Origin: Porphyra umbilicalis
Taxonomy: Eukaryota > Rhodophyta > Bangiophyceae > Bangiales > Bangiaceae
Direction: 5' to 3'
Length of the DNA stretch: 64,000 nucleotides
Assembly: GCA_002049455.2 (NCBI GenBank)
Contig: KV918922.1
Coordinates: 102,753 to 166,752, forward strand
Under the pieces are notes generated by a model, which saw only the letters and a list, made by a program, of their open reading frames with translations, was not told the DNA's origin and did no database searches. The first letter of the stretch is position 1. Each line of letters opens with the position of its first letter. The position numbers were made by a program, and so were the translations under genes. Below are positions 52,138 to 61,435 of the stretch, piece after piece.

Positions 52138-54156
52138 ATGCCGCCCAGCGGCTATCCCCGCCGAAGTCAGCGGGCGGCAAACGCGGCCGCCGCTCGCCGG
52201 CCGTCACCGCCAAGCCCAACGAGTGCGCCACCTGTGTCACATGCTAGTGCGCGAGCCACCGACAGCAACCATGGTCGTCGCCGCCGGGCGTCCATTGGGT
52301 CCTCATCATTGGTGTCGTCGGCGCGCATAGCAGCAAGCACCCGTGCCGCGCCCCAGTGTGATGGTCACATCGGTACTCACCCCGTGCCCCTTGCGGTGGC
52401 CCGTGCACTGGCTGATGGGGCTGGACTACACGGGGTGCACGCAAGTACTGGCAGTGGCCTCGAAGCATCCACAGCGGTCGGCGTCGGAAACGCCGACGCG
52501 GCCCACGCAGGTGCTGTTGCGGGCACGACGTCGCACTGTGCGCCTTCGGTCCCTGGCCTGGATGACTCTGCGACCTCTCCGCTGCCACCCCAAGATCCAG
52601 GCGTGCTCGTCTCGATGGAATCCCTGACGGTGGTCGGGAACGGTGGCGCCACGTCCCTGCCACGTGTTCCCCCAACGTGGTCAGTGCCTGAGCAGGATGG
52701 CGGCACGACCCCACCCCCTCCTCCCCGTTCTCTCGTGGTTGCTCCCGTGGTGCACTTGCACGGGGGCATGCGGGGGGATGTGACAGCCGTGCTTTCGGCG
52801 GGGTACGAGCAGTTCTTCGACGCCGAGGATTCGCTGACGCCGCGCAACCTCGTGGGGCGGCTTTTTTTGAGCGCCGCAGCAGAAGCGAACCGGGTTATCC
52901 GCTTGGGTTGTCTCCCCGGGTGCGCCGACGCGGACCTATCCGCGGCCGGGGTGCCGACGCAGCGGGTCGTGCCACTGCCGACGGGGGCGCCGCCTCGTCG
53001 GACGCCAGCGGAGCTGGCCAAAGACCGGGACGCGTACCTGCATGTCGTCACCCTCGCCCAGTACGCGCAAATGTTTGCGCTGTCGGACAGCAACGTCAAG
53101 GCAGTGGTGATGCAGGCGGTTCATCTCGCCGAGACGGGCCGGCACGCGACTGTCGTCAGCACCACCATCAAGGTGATCAACACGTGGGCTTTGCACACCG
53201 TGAGCGGTACGACGAGCGGCAAGAAGCAGACGATGCTCGACTACTGTGCCTCGATTGAGGGCTTCTGCAATTGGGCCGCTACGCCCCCCGCGAGCCAACC
53301 TGACGGCGTCGTGGTGCCGGTCAGCCGACATGTTGTCGTCGCCTTTCTCGAATTCGAGAAAGAGCGAGAGCGGAGCACGACGCGACGGCCGCCCAAGCGC
53401 CGCCGCTTGGCACCTCCGCCTCCACCTCGTGGCCCAAGGGAGGCCGACAGCGCACGCGCGGGCATGACCGACGGGGCATCCGGTGGGGGAGAGAGTGACG
53501 GACGCGCTGCTACACGCCACCATTCAACAAGGGTCGCGCGGTCGAGTGCCGCGTTGAGCTCGGCGCAGCCTGACGCCACGCAGAGCCTGGTGCATCCCAA
53601 CTCTGCGGTGGGCGGTGCGCTGGTGGTTGCTGCGTCTCGGGGCGCTTCGCTCCCTCCACCTATGGGAACCACCCGCCCCGTTGGTCAGCACAGTCAGGTG
53701 GCGCACGGTGCAGGGCCAGGCGGATCGGCTGCAGACGTCAACCAAGGTGAGGACGGTGGGGGAGTGGGAGGGCAGCGAGGAAGCACGGCGGCAATTGTAC
53801 TCGGACGTGGAGGCAGTGACCGTTTGGCACCCGTCGGTCGGAGAGGTGCCGCCGCCCTCCCACGTGTTCGCGGTCGTCGGGCATCTCTGGGTGGGCAGGG
53901 GGTGGCGGCGGCAACCAGCACGCCGGCTAATGGCAACGCCGACAATGGCGTCGCCGGCACCATGACGACCGCGACCACGCCGCCGCCACGCAAGGTCGGG
54001 CACTCGACGCTCAAGATGCATATCAATGCATTATCCAAGGTGGCGTCGGTCGTCAACGCACTGTGGTCGCAGTGCGCGTGCGGGTCTTGCAGCAGATTCG
54101 GCGCCGACGCCTACTTGTCCGTTGGTGGCTGCCAAGGCCGTCGTCGACCAGTGTAA
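52138..54156 (+). CDS. Crypton tyrosine recombinase, N-terminal part
   Basis: The ATG at 52138 sits in the strong context CCGCCACCATGC and gives MPPSGYPRRSQRAANAAAAR. A disordered ~200-residue region leads to an ordered block (DAYLHVVTLAQYAQMFALSD, ATVVSTTIKVINTWALHTVS, KQTMLDYCASIEGFCNWAA) that has the look of a SAM-like core-binding domain. After a second Gly/Pro-rich linker, HSTLKMHINALSKVASVVNA begins the segment that in Cryptons precedes the catalytic domain. Useful homology ends near 54085, and the protein resumes one frame over in the next ORF; the codons to 54156 are probably out-of-frame. Confidence 0.75.
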   Translation: MPPSGYPRRSQRAANAAAARRPSPPSPTSAPPVSHASARATDSNHGRRRRASIGSSSLVSSARIAASTRAAPQCDGHIGTHPVPLAVARALADGAGLHGVHASTGSGLEASTAVGVGNADAAHAGAVAGTTSHCAPSVPGLDDSATSPLPPQDPGVLVSMESLTVVGNGGATSLPRVPPTWSVPEQDGGTTPPPPPRSLVVAPVVHLHGGMRGDVTAVLSAGYEQFFDAEDSLTPRNLVGRLFLSAAAEANRVIRLGCLPGCADADLSAAGVPTQRVVPLPTGAPPRRTPAELAKDRDAYLHVVTLAQYAQMFALSDSNVKAVVMQAVHLAETGRHATVVSTTIKVINTWALHTVSGTTSGKKQTMLDYCASIEGFCNWAATPPASQPDGVVVPVSRHVVVAFLEFEKERERSTTRRPPKRRRLAPPPPPRGPREADSARAGMTDGASGGGESDGRAATRHHSTRVARSSAALSSAQPDATQSLVHPNSAVGGALVVAASRGASLPPPMGTTRPVGQHSQVAHGAGPGGSAADVNQGEDGGGVGGQRGSTAAIVLGRGGSDRLAPVGRRGAAALPRVRGRRASLGGQGVAAATSTPANGNADNGVAGTMTTATTPPPRKVGHSTLKMHINALSKVASVVNALWSQCACGSCSRFGADAYLSVGGCQGRRRPV

Positions 54157-56194
54157 GCGGGAGCGGTACTTGGAGGCGACGGCCTTGGGGGTGGGCAAGG
54201 CCACGGGCACCCGCGACCCCGCGCTTCCCGATGACGTGCGGCTGCCGATGGTCAAGGAAATGCTCCTCGGGCCCACGACGGCTGCCGACTTCCACTCCGG
54301 GCTGACGACGGCGGCGCTCTTTGTTCTCTCGTACTGTTTGGAGGCGCGCGGCGCAACCACACGGGGGCTACGGATGAGCGACATGGCAATGCGTGTGTTT
54401 CCTTCCATGTTCACAAAGGCCGTCGACGTGCTTTGCACGTACGTGTACGCGACCAAGACCAAGGAGAACCAGGTTTTGTGTCTCGGCTCTCTTCCGCACG
54501 TTGACCCGTGGCTGTGCCCGTTCGGGGCGGTGGCCGATGCCCTCGTGGCCGCCTGCCACCGGCCATCCGATGACGCGCACGTGCCCCCGGTCGAATTTTC
54601 GCCGGACTTCAACCCTACCGACGAGAAGCTCAGAGCGGTGGGGGTGGAGCCACGATTTTATCGTGCCAATGGTGGCAGCGCCATGGGATTTCGCATGTGG
54701 TACCACTGGGTGCTCCTGCGCTCGCCGCGCGGCGACCCCTATACCGGCATCACGTACGAGAATCACTTGGCTCGGCTGAAGAGAGCGGCCAAGGGCTGCG
54801 ACGTCCCGGAGAAGGCCGCGTTGACACACGCCACCCGTCGGTGCGCCGCCCAGAAGGCCAAGGAGGCCGGGGCGTCTGAGGCAGATAACAACAAGCACGG
54901 GCAGTGGGGCCCTGGCCCGGGCGACGGCGCCTACAACGCGGTCATCCCCGACCCGGTGGTTGTCTTACTGCTGTCGGGGAGGAGCAAGCAGACCGTGGCC
55001 CCGGTCACGCCCCGCCTCACCATTGAGGTGCCGCAGTCGCTGCAGCAGACAGTGTTCCCTTTTTTAGAGGACACGGAGAAGGCGTACGCGGAGCGTGTCA
55101 AGGGCGGCGCCAAGTTCCGGGACGTCGCGCTCGAAAACTTTTTCACGCTGATGCGAGTGATGCGCTCGGTATTTTTTCAGTCCTGGGCCGCGCGCTTGCG
55201 CGCCACACCTGCTCCAGACGGCGCGTACGTCGCGCTACACCCGCTGCTGCGCAACCCGGAGTTTGAGAACTTCCGCACGGCTACGGGCTTCGCCGAGCAG
55301 AGCGGTGAGAAGGCGGCCGGCGAGGCGGCCGCAGCGGTGCTGCCGCAGCTGGGTGTCGCGGTCAAGGCCGCCGTGGAGGCGACAGCGGCCTCCTCAGCGG
55401 GAAACATGCTTGACATGGAGCGCTCTCTCAGCCTGCAAGCGGACGCCATCGCGGAGGCAGCCGAGACGAACCGGGTGGCTTCCAAAGCTAGCATCGAGGC
55501 CAAGTTGGACGCCGTCATGCAGCTCGTCGTCAACCTTCAGGCGCGGCTTGACGGCGATAGCGGGGCGACCACCCCAGGCAGCGCGCGGCACGCGCTGACC
55601 CCTCACCCATCTACCCTCGCCGTCCCCGCCGGGAACGTACCCGTTGTCCCCCCCTTGATCCCGATGGACAACGGGGACTGCACCGTCGCTTCTCGCTCGA
55701 ACGGGGTAATAGGTGCGGCAGTGTCGTCGGCGGCCCGCGCTGAGCCCGTGACTGTGTCTACGGAACTGCTACGCGACCGGGAGAGTGTGCGCAAGCTGCG
55801 CATGCAGCAAAAGCTGCGCGGGGTGGTGGTGTTTGAGGGGCCAGGAGAGTGCGTCCCCTTGTTGCCGTTGGAGCTAGGGACCGGGTGGGCTCGTGCATTA
55901 GACGAGTATGCGACCGGACTGAGAGGGCGCGCGTCGGTGCGGGAGGTGGAGGCCATGTTTGGCCAGCGGTGGCGTCACCTCGTTCCTGATCCGCTCGAGA
56001 GGAGCAGGCGGGGGCACCATTACTCGACGCGGTCGCCGATATACCGCGCTTTTGCGACAGAGTTCGCATTGCGTGGGGCGGCTGTGGGAGTGGACACTAT
56101 CGTCAAGGAGGTGAAAGCCAAGTACCGCGGCATTAAGGGCGGCTCGAGTGCCGTCTACAAGCAGGCGGCTGCTGATTACCCTAAGCACAAGTGA
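54026..56194 (+). CDS. Crypton tyrosine recombinase catalytic domain plus GCR1_C
   Basis: From about 54118 (LVAAKAVVDQCKRERYLEAT) the frame encodes a Crypton/Ndc10-type tyrosine recombinase. GLTTAALFVLSYCLEARGAT and TRGLRMSD carry the first catalytic Arg (codon 54362). YATKTKENQ and LPHVDPWLCPFGAVADAL match the family's Lys and Arg/His-D-P-x-x-C-P blocks. THATRRCAAQKAKEAGASEA and KHGQW give the box-II His and Arg, and GAYNAVIP the candidate nucleophilic Tyr. The family's late motif P.SLQQTVFPFLEDTEK follows. Near residues 430-510 is a helical, probably coiled-coil region. The C-terminus (EYATGLRGRASVREVEAMFG, then RWRHLVPD and RSPIYRAFATEF) is a GCR1_C-type DNA-binding domain. Cryptons are DNA transposons that move by tyrosine recombinase through a circular intermediate. 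Confidence 0.85.
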   Translation: MHYPRWRRSSTHCGRSARAGLAADSAPTPTCPLVAAKAVVDQCKRERYLEATALGVGKATGTRDPALPDDVRLPMVKEMLLGPTTAADFHSGLTTAALFVLSYCLEARGATTRGLRMSDMAMRVFPSMFTKAVDVLCTYVYATKTKENQVLCLGSLPHVDPWLCPFGAVADALVAACHRPSDDAHVPPVEFSPDFNPTDEKLRAVGVEPRFYRANGGSAMGFRMWYHWVLLRSPRGDPYTGITYENHLARLKRAAKGCDVPEKAALTHATRRCAAQKAKEAGASEADNNKHGQWGPGPGDGAYNAVIPDPVVVLLLSGRSKQTVAPVTPRLTIEVPQSLQQTVFPFLEDTEKAYAERVKGGAKFRDVALENFFTLMRVMRSVFFQSWAARLRATPAPDGAYVALHPLLRNPEFENFRTATGFAEQSGEKAAGEAAAAVLPQLGVAVKAAVEATAASSAGNMLDMERSLSLQADAIAEAAETNRVASKASIEAKLDAVMQLVVNLQARLDGDSGATTPGSARHALTPHPSTLAVPAGNVPVVPPLIPMDNGDCTVASRSNGVIGAAVSSAARAEPVTVSTELLRDRESVRKLRMQQKLRGVVVFEGPGECVPLLPLELGTGWARALDEYATGLRGRASVREVEAMFGQRWRHLVPDPLERSRRGHHYSTRSPIYRAFATEFALRGAAVGVDTIVKEVKAKYRGIKGGSSAVYKQAAADYPKHK

Positions 56195-58469
56195 GGTGTG
56201 TAAAGCTGCTTTTTCCGTTCTTTGTCATGTAATCTGTTTGTCCCTTTCTCCGTCTTGACCTCGTCAGTTCTGCGCGCCCAGCCCACGAGGGAGTCCTGGC
56301 ATGCTCTGCAAGGAACATGGGGCTGTTCTTGGCGCCTCTTCAATGCCAACGTTCCACCAGACCTTCTTTTTCTCGTATCAGTTTTCCTCCTCACTTAACT
56401 CCCCCCCCCCCCCCCCCTGCTTGTGCTCGCAGCCGCCCCCTTCGCGTGCATACAGCTCACAGTAGTAGGCTCCCAAAGTCAAGGCCCGCTCGTAGAGACT
56501 AGAATGGTTCAGCCTTCTGCAGCTGGCACTGCAGATAGGTCCCGGCAGTTCCGGGTGGGTAGTCGACACAGGTAAGGGGGCGGGAGGGATCGCTTCGTGC
56601 CGAGGCCACGTTGCAGGCAGTAGTAAATCTGGGGGGGCCTGAGGTGGCAGAACAGTATGCAGCGTCTCCATGGTAGCCTCATCGCCACTGTTGCTGCTTG
56701 CTTGGTTGTCACACGGGATGGCGGTGCCAGACAGAGCAAGCTCCCTGGTGCTCGAACGCCCTTTCCGTCGACAGGCCAACTGCCATGGTTCCTTTGTAGG
56801 TGTCACCGGGGTCCAGCCCCGGTCTGTACCATTCAGAAAAGGGTGCTGGCATCTGTCAAAGAAATGCTGACTGGCTCGAGTTCGACCGCGAAGTGTGACC
56901 TATCCTCCTGCAAAGAGTGGCTGGCCAGAGACAATCATCGAAACGATTGCTTCGACGGTGGGGGAGTCTTGAGAAGGAAAAGCGACCAAACTTTGCTCCC
57001 TGCCTCAAGTGGTCTTGAGCAGGGAAAATAGCTTGCGACAGGGACGGAAAAAGGGGTACTACTGTCGGAGCGATCGTGCATCGCGCGCTCTTGAGAGCGG
57101 ATTGACGGATCCGCGGGGGGGGGTGAGAATGCTCAACTACTATCATACGGATAGAGATCCGATCATTTCAGCAATCCCAAAAAACCCAGCCGAGGAACTC
57201 GGCTGTACATGTACTATTTACGTGTACTGGTCAGTATGGTCACAACCAGTGTGTGCGAAACGCTTTTCAAGAATACCGTGATCAACCCAAAGCGGACCAT
57301 TGCCTGAATTTGCACTTACAAGCAGGTCTCTCGAGCGAGCACCGCTCCACCTCGCGCTCCGCAAGACAGCGCAGTGCTCCTTTAAGCGGGGGCGCACGCA
57401 AGCCCGTTTTCGCAAGAAACTCTTATGAGACGGCATGTTGCAGCACAAGATCTTGTATTTACATACATAAATAGCATGAACATGTGCAGCAGCAAGTTCT
57501 TGTCTTCTGACGGTTGGTGTGTAGAGCCTGGATTTGCAAGCTGCCAAGCAGTGCTTCAGAACCTTGACCCGAAGAGCATCGCGCGCCCTCATCGCAAGTT
57601 TCTTGCAGGGTTCGATACGTGCGGTTGTTGACGCGCTCTGAAGCGCAGTTCTGCAGCATGAAAACGTGTTCTCTTGCACTCACAGTCTGCACCGCCGCGA
57701 GACGCTTCTTGTGATATGAATTTTACCAGTGCGATCCGTTCAAAACCTTGTTGCAAACCACTTGTACTGAAATTTGGGCCACCGGGTACTGTGAGGGGGG
57801 TGCCAACAAGTTCTCGGAGTCCAAAACGCGCCGATTTGCTGCTTGCGTGCGCCCACGCTTTAAGGAGCACTGCGCAGGGTGTTGCCCGTACTGTACGTCC
57901 GCACCGTACAACGTACCGCGCCCGCCGACGGATCAACGGTCGGCTGTCGGCCACCATCGACCCCTCACAACGACGAGAAGGCACGTGGCGATCATCGCAT
58001 CATGCGAGGCGGTCACCGCTGTCGCCGCCGCTTGCAACGCGACCACCGGCGGCGCGCGTGGCCAGCCGTCGCCCTCTGCGTGCAACGGGCACCGCCCGCA
58101 CGGTGTCGGTCAGACTGTATAGGGGGTGCCTCGGCAAGGCACACCAGGTGCCCCCCTTCCGCGATGACGGGCGGCACGCAGCTGTCAGCGCGAGGTCGGC
58201 GCGTCGCTCCAGGGGCGGCGCGTGCCGCCGCCTCAGCGGTCCGGCGCCGGCCTTTGTCGGCGTGGGCGTCTGCGTCTCCTCCGAGCCGTCGCCGCGGCTG
58301 CGCCCACGCAGGCACCGCTGGCAAGAGAAGAGCAATGGCCACTTGACGAGGGTGCCCCCCCCCGGCGCTGTGGCAATAGTGACGCCGCACGGGGTGACGG
58401 TACGCCATTGCAGGCGCCCCTGCCGTGCACCCCATTTTCCCTGCCCCTCCCCACCCCCCCTTTGACGCT
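56195..58469. other. Low-GC intergenic region
   Basis: Begins with the T-rich Crypton 3'UTR (to about 56400, with an ~17-base C run at 56400). From 56850 to 57750 GC content is low. A 35-bp inverted repeat has arms 57369-57403 and 57841-57875. No ORF is convincing. The last ~500 bp becomes GC-rich and is the upstream region of the subtilase. Confidence 0.5.
57369..57875. repeat. Foldback: ~35-bp inverted repeat 440 bp apart
   Basis: GCGCAGTGCTCC...GCACGCAAGC at 57369-57403 is mirrored at 57841-57875 with 2-3 mismatches. No target duplication is visible. Confidence 0.75.
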
Positions 58470-59789
58470 ATGGCACCCTCCCCACGACGCGTGGCGGTGG
58501 TGGCCGCCACCGCGGCGGCGACTGCCGCGTCGGCCCTTGCCGCCGTGGGCGCGTCCCACACCGATGCGGCACCGCCGCCTCCTGTGACGGGCGTGCAGGT
58601 CTTGTCCCTCGCCACCGACTGTGGCACTGTCTGCCAAGCGACGGTTGTGGCCGCCCTGCAGTCGGCCGGCTGCTCGGACCTCCGCTCGTTTGGGGCGCTG
58701 CGCATGGTCGCCGCCCGTTGTCCGCTCAATGACCCAAGTGCGTCGCCGCCCGCCAGCATCCGCGCGGCTGCCAACTCGACAGCATCGGCCAAGACGGCCG
58801 CGTGGATGGGCGCCCTCCCGGGCGTCACCGCCGTCGACGCGGACGCGGTCGGCCACGGTGACGCGCCGGCCCCAACGGGCACGATGGCCACCGCCGCCGT
58901 CCGACGCCGCTCGCCTCCTTATTTTTGGCACCTGGACCGGATCAACGAGCACGACCTCCCCCTCGACGGCGTCACCAGCTCGTTGGCGTGCTACCCCGCC
59001 CGAGGCGCGGGCGTCCTCGTCCTCGTTGCCGACACGGGCATCGCTGCCGGCCACACCGAGTTTGGCGGTCGTGCCATTGCCATGCCCGGCCCCGGCTAAC
59101 CCTACCGCTCTGGCGACGACGACAATGGTCACGGCACCCACACGGCGGCCATTGCGGTCGGGGCGACCGCTGGCGTTGCGCCCGGCGCCACGCTCATGGC
59201 CGTCAAGATTCTGGATGCGCACGACACGGGGGCGGGCGCCGACCTCATCGCCGCGCTCGACTATGCGGCGGCGCTCAAAGCGTTGGACGGGGCCGCCAAG
59301 ATTGTTTTTTCCGCCTCCGTCCAGGGCTTTGGGCCGGCCTCCACGACGGCGGCGAACCGCGCCGCCGCCGCTGGCGTCATTGTCGTTGTGGCCGCAGGCA
59401 ACCGCGACGGCGTCGGCGCCGACGCGGCCGGCGACGCGTGCGCCGCGCACCCGGCGGCGGCGCGGCGGGCCATCACCGTTGCGGCGGCCGACAGCGCCGA
59501 CGCGCTGTCGCGCGACTCCAACGCGGGGGCGTGCGTCGACGTGATCGCGCCGGGCGTGCACGTGCTGTCGGCGGACGCGTCTTCGCTGCCGGGGGGGCTC
59601 GCGCGGCGGAGTGGGACGAGTATGGCGGCGCCAGTGGTGGCGGGACTGGCCGCTCTGGTCCTTGCGGAGGAGAGTGAAGGGGGGAGCATGACGGGCGCGG
59701 ACGTATTGGCGCGCCTGACGGCGGGCGCGCCGTCCGTGGGGGGGTTTCCGCTGGCGTGGGCCAATCCCAACTGTAAGCGCTCTCGCTGA
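58470..59789 (+). pseudogene. Secreted proteinase-K-like subtilase with one in-frame stop
   Basis: The ATG at 58470 opens a signal peptide (MAPSPRRVAVVAATAAATAA). An inhibitor-I9-like propeptide follows, ending near AAWMGALPGVTAVDADAVGH, then the mature enzyme starts around FWHLDRINEHDLPLDG, the WGLDRI-like start of proteinase K. The catalytic triad is Asp in VADTGI (codon 188), His in NGHGTHTA (codon 221) and Ser in GTSMAAP (codon 384), with oxyanion Asn in AAGN. A TAA at 59097-59099, same frame and between Asp and His, interrupts an otherwise complete 439-codon gene; one base change (for example to TAC) would give an ordinary sense codon. No homopolymer or splice signal explains it, so it is either a nonsense allele or a sequence error. 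S8 proteases of this type are secreted endopeptidases. Confidence 0.88.
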
Positions 59790-61015
59790 GGGACTCGAAG
59801 GAGGGGAGAAAGCGGGCAAGACGTGTAGGAAGCAGGCGGGAACCCACGCGATGGCCGCACTGCCGAGATGCGCCACTGACAAGCAGGTCGGTGGTGCAAA
59901 CCAAAGAAAGCCACGACCGTGCACCGTGGCGATGGAGTTTGCCGACGCGCGTGCGACCCTCCGGTTGCGTTGCATTCACCAGCTCGGCATTGTCAGACCG
60001 TCTCCCTGTTCTAGGCGACAGCGGCGGCTGTCCATTCTCCAAAGGACGTGGTCGGCAACGTGCTTGGATGCTTCCAAGCTTTGTGATGGAAAGGCGGGGA
60101 AGCGCACGCGCTACACAAATCCAGGACGGGAGGGGGTGAGGGTCTGGTGGTTCCGCGGTTTCTTTTGCTGCCACCTTTGGTGCAATTGAAGCGGCGGTGG
60201 TGTCCGCTTCTACCGTCGTCCCGGCCGACCGCGGCGCTTCGTCAGCCGGGGGTGGGCACGCGTGCTGGGGGATGCGGCTCGCCGCCATCATCGGGGATAA
60301 CCGCCGCCTCGGCGTCGGCCTGCATGCCAGCTGGCATGCTGTCTAGCAGCCGGCGCACTCTGCCAGGCGCCGTCTGCCGACCGTGCACGTGCCGACGGCC
60401 GCCGAGCAGGCGGCGGCGGCGGTAACGGCCGTGGGCAGCGGCGCACATGTGGCGGCTGCACCTTCCAGGCTGTGGGGCATTTGCAGTTGCACTTGGACTG
60501 TAAGTATGTTGGATTGTCAGCTCCTGATCCGGTCATCGCGCGAGTGCAGCCATTCGTCATGGGAGTCAAACAAAAGGGATGGAAATCGGTCTGGCAAACA
60601 ATTCCTCTTGGGGGGCTACGCTTTACGCTGCCTCGCACACCGGCTGCACACCCCGTTGTGTGTCCTCCACCTGGACGCCCCCCCTCGCGCCAATTTCACA
60701 AGCGTGACCCCAACCGCACCCCAACACCCGCACCAGCCAATCACGGGCGTGCGCTGGGCTGCTCGGCTGTATTGCCCGTTTGCCCCGCGCCGAGCGTCGG
60801 CACCCCCCCCCCCCGCAGTCCCGGCAGGGGCCGCTCACGGCGCCCCCCTCCGGACGCCATCGCCAGCGCACCCCCCCAGCGCGACGCCCGTCCCACCGCC
60901 CCTAGCCACTCACCGCCACGACCCCCACATCCCACCGCCACCGCCACCGCCACCGCCACCGCCACCGCCACCGCCACCGCCGCCGCCACCCCCCACCGCC
61001 GTCCCCGCCCCGGCC
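59790..61015. other. Spacer with (CCACCG)n microsatellite
   Basis: No gene recognised. A (CCACCG)n tract occupies about 60929-60990 near its right end. Confidence 0.5.
60929..60990. repeat. (CCACCG)n microsatellite
   Basis: About ten hexamer units, nearly perfect, followed by CCG units. Confidence 0.85.
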
Positions 61016-61398
61016 ATGCGCGCCGCCGCGCCCGCGCGCACTACCGCCGCCGTCGCCCCCCCCGCTTCCCGACCGCCGCGCCGCGGCCGTCCCCCCGGTG
61101 GCACCCCCGCCTCCCTCCCCCCCCCGTCGGGCGCGTCGACGCCCCGCCGGGGCCCCCATCCCCGCTCGGCAGCGGCGCGGCGCGCCGCGGCCCGCCGCCG
61201 TCGCCCCTCATCCATCCCCCCGCGTGCCCGTCGGCGGCCGCGTCGGCATCGACGCGCGCCGCCGCCGCCGGGGCGGCCGCGGCGCGCATGGCGCCGCCGC
61301 CTGGCGCGGCGCGCCGCGGCGGCGCCCCGCCGCCCGCCGCCCCTCGGCCGCCGCCGCCACGTCGGCCGTCGGCGGGGGGGGGTGGCGCCGCGCCGCCC

Positions 61399-61435
<37 letters not shown>

